NCBI GenBank assembly: GCA_021234155.1 | Contig: JAJEKV010000002.1 | Coordinates: 34,516,128-34,580,127, forward strand | Reading direction: 5' to 3' | Source of the DNA: Isoetes taiwanensis | Taxonomy: Eukaryota > Streptophyta > Lycopodiopsida > Isoetales > Isoetaceae | Length of the DNA: 64,000 bases | Shown: one piece after another, positions 21,751 through 32,413 of the stretch | Numbering within the stretch: position 1 is the first letter of the stretch | Layout: each line of letters opens with the position of its first letter | Translations under genes and position numbers: made by a program | The notes under the pieces: model-generated | What the model was told of the DNA's origin: nothing | Seen by the model: the letters and a program-made list of their open reading frames with translations, nothing else | Database searches by the model: none

Positions 21751-21760
21751 TGAGGGGGAG
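21751..21760 (+). other. Copia polypurine tract
   Basis: TGAGGGGGAG immediately before TGTTGGAAAC, the start of the 3' LTR. A second TTGAGGGGGAG copy lies at about 21672-21682, as often seen in copia elements. Confidence 0.8.
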
Positions 21761-22300
21761 TGTTGGAAACTATGTGCTGTTACAAGAACTAACAATTGTC
21801 TTCTTTTGTTGTCTTTGTCGTCCAGTTGAACAAAGTGACATGGATGCTTTGTTCCTTTGTTGTTGGTCACATAATTAGGGCTCCTTCTATCATGAAGGCA
21901 ATTACGGGAGATAGCATGTTGGTGAATAGTTTCCATTGTGAGCATTGTTGTGCTATGTATTTGAACCTTGATCATTCAATAGAAATCGACTCCTTTTGTG
22001 TCTTTGTTTTCTCAAAGTACATTAATCATATGACTGAGGTCTTTGCTTATTCTCTTAGCCTATTCTATCATTGGGGGTTTACTTGCAGGGCAACATTTAA
22101 TTGCTCTTGAATTATGGTTTGAAGTTGTGGTATGCTGATTTTGGTTCCTGTGTTTGGATATGCTAGCTTATATCAACCTCCTCTGACTTATATATTCCAG
22201 TCATATATTAGTACATGAGTCTTTGTAGATTATTTGCATCTACGTCTAAATCTGTAAATCGAAGCCCTTGTGTTTTTCAAGCCCAACTTGAAGCTTAGTA
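21761..22300 (+). repeat. Copia 3' LTR (5' part; end not fixed)
   Basis: Begins TGTTGGAAACTATG directly after the purine tract, the usual start for plant copia LTRs. The 3' boundary is a guess because no matching 5' LTR was delimited. Confidence 0.55.
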
Positions 22301-23582
22301 GTAGAATTAGCATGAAGGATCATTAAAAAGGCAATCAAAGCCTTTGTAAATTGCCAGATTAGGCTAGCAAGGGCTGTGAATTCTGCGTTAGATAGCTTTG
22401 CTTTGTGATTGCTTCGGCTTTTCTGACCAAAACCTTGAAGGGATTTGCTAAGGCTTTTTCTAGCTATAATTTGATGGAGGAGCAGAAGTAAATGACATTG
22501 TCTTGGATTGAATGCTTGACAAAGCGAACTATGAAACTGTTGATTAGTCGGGTAGGAAGCCGTGATGAGTCTTTTGGAGATGAAGAAATATCGGCACTGT
22601 TTGCGAAACTTTGCGTTTTAAGCGTAACCTACTGCTTGAAATCAAAATTTAACACCCCGTATTAATTTCTGTTAGATCACTTGGAGTCTGAAAATTTCAT
22701 ATTTTTGAAAGTAGATAGGAAGGATTTAAAGCTACCGGATCTTCTACGAACCGTTTATAGGACAGAAGTGTAATCTGTAGTATGGAAAGCCTCTGACTCG
22801 CTTTTTAGGGTATAAACTCTCAAGATCTGTCACTATTTCCAAGACCTGCAGCTAAAGGTGCTTAAAAATCTGCTGCTATTTCTAAGATCTACGGCTAAAA
22901 GTGTTTCAGAAGCATCAGTCTTGGTTTAAATTGAAGCAAGAGCTCATATCTTCGCCCGATCATTTCGATTTTGTAGGAACCTGTAGGCCAGGAATGATTC
23001 TTAACAGGTTCGTCTACAGTCCAACAAAAATAATACTTTTAGGAGAGAAAAGTTTTCTGAATCAAGAATATTAGTGGAACCAGAGTATATTGCTATAAAT
23101 GCACCTGCCCTTCAATTTTTTTTAGTCACATGTGTGAAGTCCATAGCCATGCTCAGCACAGAAAAATCAGCATGAAACAAATAATAAAACCAAACAAAAA
23201 ATATATCTGCATTATATATATTGTATGGATTTGCAATGGTTAATAGTCAATAATTCAATACGTAAATTCTAAAATATAACTTTGGAATAATAGCACATTA
23301 GAAGTTTCAAATATCAACTTAAACAATGCAATATCAATAATGTGCTGCAATAAATTCACTGTAGAAAAGGGATCGACCTAAACATTAAAAGCATGTGAAC
23401 GTTGTACCAAATCATTCTTGAACTTGAATGATTTGATTCTTCTGCAAAATCCTGTGTATAAATCGTTGTGAGAACCAAGAGCTTCATCTCGTAAGCCAAC
23501 CGATAGTTGGATGCTAAAATGGCTCGAATTATAAACCAGAAAATCTATATATAGGTTATTTCTTGCTATAAAAGTGCTCAAA
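22301..23582. other. No gene seen; short tandem duplication
   Basis: A roughly 43-base unit (CTATTTCCAAGACCTGCAGC... / CTATTTCTAAGATCTACGGC...) occurs twice in tandem at about 22820-22905. Otherwise only short frames. Confidence 0.5.
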
Positions 23583-24240
23583 ACACTACAAGAGAACAGT
23601 GGTTTATTGTCACTTTTTTTGTCAGTAAAATAACATGTCAAAAAACTGATACAAAAGTGACAATAACTGTGACAAAATTAGTGACATCCAAATGACAATA
23701 GATATGACAATGGAGAGCCACAATAGTGACAAAAAAAGTGACAAAATGATGACTATCATATGACACTAGACTGACATGGTTCTGACAAAACCGTATGTCA
23801 ATAATGTGACAATAAATTGTCTTAATAATGACACAAATAGTGCCAAAAAAAAGTGACAAAATGATGACTATCATATGACACTAGAGTGACATGGTTCTAA
23901 CAAAACCATATGTCAAGAATGTGACAATAAATTGACTTAACAATGACGAAAAGAGTGACAAAAAAATGATACAAATCTGACTATAACGTACCATTTAGAT
24001 GACAAAATTGTGACCATAGATTGATATAGTTTTGACAAAAGTATTTGCCAGAAATGTGACAATAGACTGACTTTATAATAACAAAAGTAGTGATAAAGAA
24101 ATGATATAAATACTATCACAATATGCCAAAAAAATGACCCAAATGTGACAAAAGAGTGAGGTTAAGTGACAAAAAAGTGACAATAAGTGAGTGTAAACTG
24201 ACAATAAAGTGACTTTGTAGGTAATTTGATAAAAGTGTCT
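23583..24240 (+). repeat. CACTA left end with TGACA subterminal repeats
   Basis: CACTACAAGAGAACAG at 23583 is the classical CACTA terminus, with AAA just outside. The next 650 bases carry dozens of TGACAAAA / TTGTCAC words in both orientations, the typical array of transposase-binding sites. Two approximately 100-base stretches (about 23730-23830 and 23860-23960) are near copies of each other. Confidence 0.87.
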
Positions 24241-24249
24241 TCAAGAATG

Positions 24250-27200
24250 TAAAGATACCATCAACCATCTCCTTCATGCTCATCATTGAGCTCTAATGCA
24301 GTAGTATCAATAAGACGTCTGCGCCTGGGTACAACATGAACCACAATCCACCACCTTGGGTTAACAGGGTTTTCAGTAAAGAAAACCTGTTCAACTTGTT
24401 TAGGGTAAACAAATGGTTCGTTCATTTCTCCCAAGAATCTGTGTTAAATCAATCTCGTAGAAACCTGAAGGATGTGATCTCACGGTCTTATTTCTGCCTC
24501 TATAAATAACTTTGAACCACTTTGCCTTCAATATAGTTACATGAAATGAACGAAAGTCAACATCAATAATATTGGTGATTTGCCCAACATAATTAAGATC
24601 ACCCGTAACTGGTTGCCGATCACGTTGACTAGCTTGGCTTTTTTGTTCAAATTGAGAAGCAATTCCACAGTCATTTGTCAGACGACCTTTATCGACCTCT
24701 ATAGTTCGAAGATGATTTCCATAAGCCCACATGAAATTGTGGAAACGAGCCTGCATTTTACAGGATATGAGAAAGCAAATCATATGTATGTAGCAAACAT
24801 TACCAATAAATAAAGTTATACCTTCTTAACGCATCCAAGTGCGATATTGAAGTCATCCTTTGGAACATCCTCTCCATTATCTCGTGCATTTTCCATTGCT
24901 TCAAGCAACCAATCACGAGTCATATTCTCAGGCAATTCTTCCAATGATTCTGGATATAGAACACGTTTTCAGCCATGATGTATGCTATTATGTGCAAAAT
25001 CTTGCCTGGCCATCTCCCTCTCTTCTCTAGCAAGTCTATACCTCTCCCTCCACTTATCAAGACTATCAGTATTACGTATTACAAATTTATTTCTTCAAAC
25101 ATTTCCTCGTTCAATTTGCGTTGCACTCCATGACCTTGCAAGACTTCTTCTGCTACTTCCTTATCTTCCTCACCATTCCAAATATTTGGTGCATCTTTGT
25201 GTATTGAAATTGTGGCTTCACTTAAAAAGAACAATGTTTCATGAAGCAAGTGACCCTCGGTCATGGACCCCTCAGGCCTAGCCATTTGCCGGATGTATCC
25301 TTTCAAAACTTTCATGTACCGTTCTAAAAAAAACATCCACCGACTTGGAGCTGGTCCAAGAAGCCGGATTTCTTCTGGTAGATGAACCAATAAGTGTACT
25401 TGAAGGTCAAAAAAACTTGTAGGAAGCTCTTTCTCCATCATGCACAGAAGCTCAACTATCTCAACCTCCATTCTTGAAATGTCATCTAAGCTAATCTCTT
25501 TCATTGAGACCCATCTATACACAAAATTGGTAGTTGTTAACAACAAAATTGAAAACAAACTACTAACAAAGTTTTTAAACCATACCTTGCAAACTTTCCA
25601 AGTCGATATATAATGTCACGTATGTTACTCGTAAGACAATTCTCAATTGCACATGGAAGAATGTGCTACAATGCAACAAGCATACATAATGAAGAAATAT
25701 CCAACAAGATAATTAATACAAAATTAATACCTGTATAAATTTGTGCCAATCATGGGACTTTAACCCACTAAGATCACCATCTTTTGTGAAGGCTTTACGT
25801 AGCGACGCACCATAGCCGGTAGGAGTGCGCATTTTGGATATAATATTAGTCACTTGCAACTCTTCTGATTTACTTAGAACCCACGGTGCCTTGGGTAACA
25901 TAATGGCTTTGCCCTCCTCTTCAATAGGCCATAAGGTACGCATTATGTTACAATCTTGTAAGTCTCTTCTAGCACTTAATTTCTCCCAATCCCCAGTCAA
26001 ATGTCTCCAGAGTGATTGTCCAACATTTTTGAAGACATGCATAGGATCGAGTAGGTGCACAAGTTCTAGTTCTGGCCAATATTCAAGGCGATAAAATATG
26101 GATAAACGTTTCATGCCTGGTGGTGGTATAACATCATCATCATTCGAAGCACCTTGTGATTCACGCGCCATAGTCCATGTTTCTAACCAATCCTTGGGTG
26201 TCCTACGCGTCGGTCGCTTAGTAGCATTTGATCCTCGCATAGGGTGATTGCATGGTAGGTACTTTTTGTGTTCGCGATATATTTGCTTGTTAAGGTGCTT
26301 GGAGCGATAACAAGTCAAATCAGTTCCACATGATGGGCAACCATTCATTCCACTTGTTTGCAAACCTATATGTAGATAATGAGTTAGCATTTAATAAAAA
26401 GAGCATTGGTATTTAAAAAACATACCAGAAGCAACACTAAAACCAGGATAATCATGTGTCGTGAAGCAACATATTGCATGTAATGTGAACTGATGTGGCG
26501 TCCTTACTATGACGTACATTTGGATGCCTTGCCATAATATCTCAAACTCTTCTATGAGTGGTTCAATGTACACATCCATGTTTTTTACTTGATGCTTACC
26601 TGATAATAGTATGAAATAATTAAAACTTGTGAAAATGACATATTCAAATGTAATAAGGACAAACCTGGAACAACAAGTGTCAACATCAAATGTCCGGCTT
26701 TAGTTGCCATCCATGGTGGAATATTGTAGTTGACCACAACTATGGGCCACACACTATGTTTTGACGATAACGTTCCAAAAGGGCAAATTCCATCCATTCC
26801 AATAGCAAGGCGTAAATTGCGTGGTTCATCCTTGAATACCCTCTACTTATCTTCTATGTGTTTCATAGCTTCTCCATCCGCTGGAATTCTTAGAATTCCA
26901 TCCTTACTTCGATGTGTCACATGGAAATCCATTAATGCAGACAAAGATGGAGAACGAAACATGTATTGTAGACGTGGAATTATGGGCATGTGCTGCAAAA
27001 CTTTTCTAGGAACATTTTTCTTCTTCATATCCATCTTATAGCGTGGCTCCTTGCATTTTGGACACTCATGTAATGTTGCATATGCATTCCGGTACAATAT
27101 ACAATCGTTTGGGCAGGCATGAATGCAATTATATCCCAACCCTAATGCACGCAAAATTTCTCTTGCTCCTCTCCTTGTTTCGGGAAGACAATGACCACTA

Positions 27201-27591
27201 GGTAGTATCTTACTTAGCAAGCCAACACGAACCCCGACACGTGAGACACCAACAAGGCCATTTGGCCTGATATAATCTTTGGATGGGGTCGAGTCTTATA
27301 TTCTCTGATCGTGCACCCCTACTCGAGTGTGAAGAGGAAGAGTCCATACTGCATTTAACTAACACATGCATTATTAAGATGTTGTTTTATAGAAAAAATA
27401 TAACAAAATCAAGCTAACCGTTGTTTTCGACGAGTGAGATGTATTCTTTTCTTTCTTGAAGGCCCTGCACTTGATTCGGTTGACTCACTTGATGATGCAA
27501 CACTTGCATTTCCACTTGATGAACTCGATTCACTTGACTCACTTGATGATGTAACATTTGTGTTTCCACTTGATAAAGAGCCCATCTTCAT
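24250..27591 (-). pseudogene. CACTA/EnSpm transposase (TNP2 type), one nonsense codon
   Basis: Exons from right to left: Ser-rich N-terminus (27591-27409); 'HACPNDCILYRNAYATLHEC' (27220-26843); 'GMDGICPFGTLSSKHSVWPI' with the first catalytic Asp (26797-26585); 26579-26391; the TNP2 core 'LVHLLDPMHVFKNVGQSLWR' and 'LSGLKSHDWHKF' (26390-25713); DUF4218 'SFFDLQVHLLVHLPEEIRLL' (25558-25079); and DUF4216 'GDLNYVGQITNIIDVDFRSF' (24783-24400). The transposase cuts CACTA ends and makes 3-bp duplications. An in-frame TAG at 26843-26845 breaks the otherwise continuous passage from 'MKHIEDK' to 'RVFKDEPRNLRLAI', at a site where relatives commonly have Trp. Apart from introns the rest reads unusually well, so inactivation may be recent. 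Confidence 0.85.
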
Positions 27592-27659
27592 GAATGTAAA
27601 AAATATTAGTTTTACATTAGAGGGAAAGGGTAAGAACTTGCTATGTTAAGCCTATGTAA

Positions 27660-28165
27660 TTACTAGTCCAAAATTTCCTATTTGGTCCTCTCACCATGTT
27701 AAAGACATTGTGTTCCTACTTCATTATTTTCTCACTTTATCTTTGCTATGTAATTAGTAGTCCAACACTTTATCCTTGCTATGTAATTAGTTACTAATTA
27801 CATAGCCATGAATGATCCTATGATACATTATATTTGGACAATCTCTAACTCTCAAAGACAAATGTACTAGTCCGTTAAGAGTTTAAAATACAAGGCTATG
27901 GACACAGTCTATGGGATCGTTTATTAATCAGGAGAAACTCATATCTAAGCTTCATTTTTATGCCTAATGAGTAGGGCCATTTCTCGAGTCATTTACTACC
28001 CAAATATTAAACTAGAAGCTCACGTGATTAGCCTGCGCATTGTTTTTGCGCCTAATGAGTATGACATATACTTAGCCATATGGTTTCTATTAGAAAATGA
28101 TTTCATTCTCAAACTTGAAATATTCCATAGGCTAGGCCATGTGTTTCTCCTTCATAGGATCATTC
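27660..28165. other. Upstream region of TNP2 with a perfect palindrome
   Basis: Contains GCTATGTAATTAGT-T-ACTAATTACATAGC (27778-27806, 14-base arms) and a partial tandem copy of its left part from about 27745. Lying upstream of the transposase, it could be a regulatory region; function unknown. Confidence 0.45.
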
Positions 28166-28250
28166 ATAGGATCATGTGACAAAACAATGTGACGAAATTT
28201 TCGTCACTATTTTGGCAAATTATACATGAATTTTTTACGGTTCCCGCCTA
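28165..28250. repeat. CACTA subterminal/right-end-like segment
   Basis: GTGACAAAACAATGTGACGAAATTTTCGTCAC followed by TATTTTGGCAAATTATACATG aligns by eye with the segment at about 34655-34725 (GTGACAAAACAATGACGATG...). It may be the degenerate right end of the TNP2 element, giving a 4.7-kb CACTA, or an internal binding-site cluster of a longer one. Confidence 0.5.
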
Positions 28251-28255
28251 ATAAT

Positions 28256-29400
28256 TAATAGAATAGAATAGAATAGAATATGATTTTATCGTCCACGGAG
28301 ACCAACTGGCCTATGGGACCCAAGTACAAAGAGAGAGAGCGGCAAAAGTATTACTACCGTGGATTAAAAACCCCCCCAAAGGGTTTTCGGAAAAACCTTA
28401 GTAGCAATAAGGATCTTTGACATACCGCCACAGATTATATACATAATCACAAGTAAATGTTGGTGAGGTTAATGTCGGACGGGGGGCATAAGCGAGTCCA
28501 CAGATCCATTACCTCCCGGAGGTACGATCCCAACAAGCCTCTGAGAGGCCGTGCTCAGTAGCTCATGCAAGGCCTGATGGGGCACAACTAACCGAGCATA
28601 CCGAGCCCGGATATGCTCATACGCCGGACAGGCCTGGAGGGCGTGACTTTCATCCTCAATGGCGCACTGTTGACAGCACTGACAGACTCTGTCCTCACGC
28701 GGCTCCCGAATCCATCTCCCTGTCTCAATGCGGAGGTGATGTGCTTTTGTGCGCGAATGGAAGCAATCACCCCGCTTTTCATGGGTAGATGGGTGCGCAT
28801 GTAGTGGTGTGGGCCCCTCGTGAGCATGGGATTAACTCGCCGTGCGATAATTTGCCACCTTGACATGTGACGGGGCCTCTGATCCCAAAGCTTGGCCACG
28901 AAGCAAGCATCCAAAATCGCTTCAAAGGCGGCCGCGTTCCTTCCTGGTATGCACTGGTCCACATCTGTGTGCCTGCACATTCCATAGTGAGAACCACTGG
29001 GCTTGCTTGTCTTTCCAGCAGGCTTTGAGTCGCTGCGGCCCCATCGCCACTGCCAAAGCAAGGTTGGGTATTCGGGCTTCATCCATAGCCACCACCTTTT
29101 GAAAGTAAATAATGTGACGTTCCAGCGCAGCCCTCTGTAATGGAAGGAAGCCTGTCTCTTGGAGCAAGATCTGATATGGGACCGTGGATTTCACTCCCAG
29201 TGCCCGGGCCAAGAAAGCTTTCTGTACCTGCTCTAGATCGTTCCAAGTGGTGAGGGATATCACTGGCCCCCACACTTCTGCCCCATAGAGGAGGACCGGT
29301 TCAACCAAGGCCCTGAACAAGTGTGCCTGGTGACCCCATGCATACAGCTCTGCCTTGTGACTGTTGTTTTGCATTGCATACAGGGCTTTGAGTGTCAACC
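28256..29400 (-). mobile_element. 5'-truncated LINE with (ATTCT)n tail
   Basis: In LINE orientation (minus strand) it starts abruptly near 29400 with RT C-terminal sequence, continues to a 3' UTR (28258-28490), and ends in TATTCTATTCTATTCTATTC rather than poly-A. The 3' UTR recurs in inverted orientation at 49868-50095 and as a diverged copy at 52193, which fixes the 3' end. 5' truncation is the usual outcome of target-primed reverse transcription. Confidence 0.82.
28590..29398 (-). pseudogene. LINE reverse-transcriptase C-terminus and zinc knuckle
   Basis: From 29398 leftward: 'VEPVLLYGAEVWGPV' and 'LEQVQKAFLARALGVKSTVP' (post-RT region common to LINE ORF2), then after a frameshift near 29080 'RHMSRWQIIARRVN'. 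Finally, in a third frame, a C-x2-C...H-x4-C knuckle ('VCQCCQQCAIEDESHALQAC', about 28700-28640). At least two frameshifts make it inactive. Confidence 0.78.
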
Positions 29401-29879
29401 ACTAAAAATCAAGAAAACAAAGAACTGCGTCTCACCTTGAGATCCGACGGCCTCCTCCTCCTCATCGATGCGGTGCCAAATGACGAAATGAGAAGAACCT
29501 GATAGAAGCAATTGCTTGCTGCTAGAAGAGAAGAACGGTGGAGAAATAGGTGTCAATCATCGATTGTAGTCTTTTTTTGGCAACTTTTAGCTAGAACCAA
29601 GAACTAACGGGCATTACATTTTTCTGTTCTTCAAGAAGATCACAACACAGGGAGTCATTTCAAGGAGATCACAACACAGGGGAGCCATTCACAGGAACTA
29701 GAGCAAAAACACGGATCAGGTAAGTTCATTTCTGGGAGTCTGATTATCAGGGATGTCTGGTGTTTTTCTGAAATAAAGTTTTCTAATCCATCCTGCCATT
29801 CCCGAAACTGAAGAAAGTTACACCCTTATAGCTTTGCTGCAGGCCTGTGTAATATTGCAGGCTTGTCTGTACAGGTGTC
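29401..29879. other. No gene seen
   Basis: Short segment between the LINE and the kinase fragment. A GT-rich donor-like site occurs in 'CAGGTAAGTTC' near 29718, suggesting captured intron DNA of the following fragment. Confidence 0.35.
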
Positions 29880-30197
29880 TTGTCCCCAATGTTCGATACT
29901 TACTGCCTACGATTCTCAATGCTTCAACTATTAACGGGAAAGGAGGACGATGATATATATAAAATAGTTGATCATGCTGTTGACCATGAATCCTTGAATG
30001 ATGTTTTAGATTCTAGTGCTGGTGAATGGTTTTTATTTAGAGGCTATGCAGATGGCTGCCTTGCTCTTAGATGCACCGAAAGATCAAGCAGCAACAGGCC
30101 AAATTTGGAAATTGATATATTGAACATTCTAGAGAGGATAAAGGAGTCTTGTGATGATCTTTTTCACGTCAATGATCTCAAATTTTTGCTTATCTAA
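29880..30197 (+). pseudogene. Kinase C-terminal fragment, U-box/receptor-like kinase type
   Basis: 105 codons. 'MLQLLTGKEDDDIYKIVDHA', 'LNDVLDSSAGEWFLFRGYAD' and 'CLALRCTERSSSNRPNLEID' match the last lobe of plant U-box or receptor-like cytoplasmic kinases: the conserved LLTG, LD-x-SAGEW and RC...RP motifs. The catalytic and ATP-binding lobes are absent, and no U-box follows before the stop. It is a fragment, probably captured by or left inside the CACTA region; preceding pyrimidine-rich bases ending in CAG (29870-29875) look like its original splice acceptor. Confidence 0.7.
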
Positions 30198-31165
30198 GAA
30201 TACCAGACCCAGATGAATGGCATAGTAAAAGACACACCAAAAAATGTTTATTGTTCTGTGATTGTACTATAGAGTTTTTCTCTGGTCTGATACTGTGATC
30301 CCATCCGTCTTTCTTAGATCTAAGGCTCTTTTTGCATGGATGGCACTATTTATTTTGGCAACATGCTGCAGCATGAGAATTTACATATACATTATTAAGC
30401 TGAACTTGTGTTCATAATGTACTGGGTTCCTGTTTTTGAGAAAGGGGTTGTTGTTTTTGATAACATCTTTTTTCTGAAAATTTTTACCTTATAATTTTCA
30501 TATGAGAAGCTTCTGTCCTTGAATGACATGGAAATGCTTATTTAAACAGGCCATTTGCGTAAATTCGTGCAATCCAGAGCAGGTTGTCACTGCGAGCAAT
30601 CACAAGGTTATAAGTTTTTCCCCTTGTAGTTACATTTAACTCTTTATTTTAGAGAGAGTTTACATATTTAGTTTAGATCTAGTTTCTATTCTAGTTTCTA
30701 TTCTAAAATGCGCCAGCTATGGCCCTTTTCCAGCAAGTGAATGGTTGCTTAGATCCTTTGGAACTTGGTATAGATTGGTTTAGATTCCTCTGCAGACTCA
30801 TAAGAAGAGGAAGGAGAACTAGATCCAGATGCAGTAACTAAAGGACTAATAGAAGTGAAGAAAGCCTAGTTCTAGAATGCTTATTTTTTACTTATTTGTT
30901 ATTTATATTGACTTTAGGCAAATGCTGTTGGCATCGTGTCAAAATGCATGTGTCTTGTTTGCACATGAGTACGATATGTTTGTCTTCATAGTTATCATCG
31001 TAAGCAGAGCAGAAATCTAGCCAGCCTCTGTAAAGTCTGGCAGAGATCCAGCACAAAGCTCTATAGAAGTCAGGCACAAAGCTCTGTAGATGTCCAGCAT
31101 GAGAAGAATTGGGTACTGGCAGCACATAATCAACTTGGTCTTAATGTTTTTTGGTAACTTTATTT
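30198..31165. other. No gene seen
   Basis: AT-rich, intron-like DNA. A 30-40 base passage around 31020-31090 is repeated with variation ('CAGCACAAAGCTCTATAGAAGTC' versus 'CAGGCACAAAGCTCTGTAG'). Confidence 0.4.
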
Positions 31166-32125
31166 CTATGCATGTTTTCTACTATGGTAGCCACCATGCC
31201 TGAATACATCAACCAGAGAGCTGCACACATCTGGATTGGTTGCTGCTTCCTTTGTTGTATCTTTATTCTGCAAAAATCTCTCTAAGATCCAGGTTGCACG
31301 TTCTCTTAAATGTTCATTCCTATGTTGCTGGAGGATTGTTATCACAGGGTGCACCATGCCTGCTTTCTGCAACTCCTTTAAACCTGCTTCCACATCTACT
31401 GGCCCCTGGATCAACGTGGAAAGGGCATTTATTGCAGCGTCCACAACTTGAATGTTTCTGCTCTCCAAACAAGCAACAAGGGGTTCAAGGGCATTGGCTT
31501 CCATAAGGCAGAATGTTTCTTTAGTTGTGCAGATTCCTCCATGGACAGAACAGAGATTTATTGTATCTTTTGTCTGAAAAACAAATGGGCATAAACGTTC
31601 ACATACGGTCTGGACAGGAAGTTGTTTGCGATCAACAAGGTATTTGGATTTCTTTGATAGGTTTTGCAAAGCAATGGCTGACCATCTCTGCACCTCATCT
31701 AAGTGTATTGTATTAAGAAATGATTTGAACAGGAAAGCTAGGTCATAATCCATGGCAATCTCTAGAATGTCTGGATCCTCCAGATTGAATGTGAACCTTG
31801 CCAACACGCCAATTAGTCTTTCCTGCAATTTTGATATAAATATCTTGGTCCTTATTCTTGGATCCATGTGCCCAACTTCCTGAATTCTGCGTAGAATAAC
31901 TGGAAGATTGGCTAAAATTCCTGCAGCATAAGCAGCTATTTCCATACTTTGATCTTTATTTCCCACCAAACTCACCAATGTTCCAAGTTGATGGGTACTG
32001 ATTCTTAGGCCATCTGCAAGTTCTTGACCCATATGTGGTGAAAGACAGTTCAATAGCCCCAGCGAAATCATGACAAGATCTTTTTGAGGAGCCTCCAAGA
32101 ACTGTATGAGACTCACAATTGGCAT
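31166..32125 (-). CDS. ARM-repeat exon of a plant U-box E3 ligase-like protein (PUB43/44 type)
   Basis: 319 uninterrupted codons of alpha-helical ARM repeats. Examples are 'LGTLVSLVGNKDQSMEIAAY', 'AIALQNLSKKSKYLV', 'LEPLVACLESRNIQVVDAAI' and 'VHPVITILQQHRNEHLRERA'. In this family an N-terminal U-box binds E2 enzymes and the ARM domain binds substrates; a U-box is not present here. The start ATGCCAATTG lies just after CTCAG, a good splice acceptor, so this looks like the last large exon of a longer gene. It ends at a stop after 'FRHGGYHSRKHA', whereas relatives go on for some 15-20 residues ('...ALKHLDK' region), so the C-terminus is slightly truncated. No upstream exon is obvious, which favours a gene fragment over a live gene, but the frame is otherwise intact. 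Confidence 0.72.
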   Translation of the reverse strand: MPIVSLIQFLEAPQKDLVMISLGLLNCLSPHMGQELADGLRISTHQLGTLVSLVGNKDQSMEIAAYAAGILANLPVILRRIQEVGHMDPRIRTKIFISKLQERLIGVLARFTFNLEDPDILEIAMDYDLAFLFKSFLNTIHLDEVQRWSAIALQNLSKKSKYLVDRKQLPVQTVCERLCPFVFQTKDTINLCSVHGGICTTKETFCLMEANALEPLVACLESRNIQVVDAAINALSTLIQGPVDVEAGLKELQKAGMVHPVITILQQHRNEHLRERATWILERFLQNKDTTKEAATNPDVCSSLVDVFRHGGYHSRKHA

Positions 32126-32413
32126 CTCTGAGTTTATTGTTAAAGAGGCAAGGTTTCTCTTTATTTATCAATAAGAATGGTTTTTCAAGGGATAGTTCAG
32201 GTTTTATTGAGAAGTTGTAAAGCAATTTTTTTTATGATTATAGAGCTTCAAAGACATTTGAACTGCTCTCAAATGACAGTTCATGACTTTGCCACAATGG
32301 CATTTGCTCTGACCTACCTCTGCAAATTTAATACCATGCATTTTGAGTTTAATGCCATTGTAGATTGTTGAGTTTTAATATTGTTCTTGTTGTTATTGTA
32401 TCTGCAGTTCAAC

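Larger units (their letters stand above)
9779..21760 (+). mobile_element. Ty1/copia retrotransposon, decayed and split by a DNA transposon
   Basis: In order on the plus strand: degenerate tRNA-Met primer site, gag with zinc knuckle, protease, integrase, reverse transcriptase, RNase H, purine tract and start of a 3' LTR. This domain order (integrase before RT) defines copia. The reading frame is broken several times, and 13365-20994 is a foreign DNA transposon. Without that insertion the internal part would be about 4.4 kb, normal for the family. The 5' LTR and the 3' end of the 3' LTR were not delimited. Confidence 0.9.
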
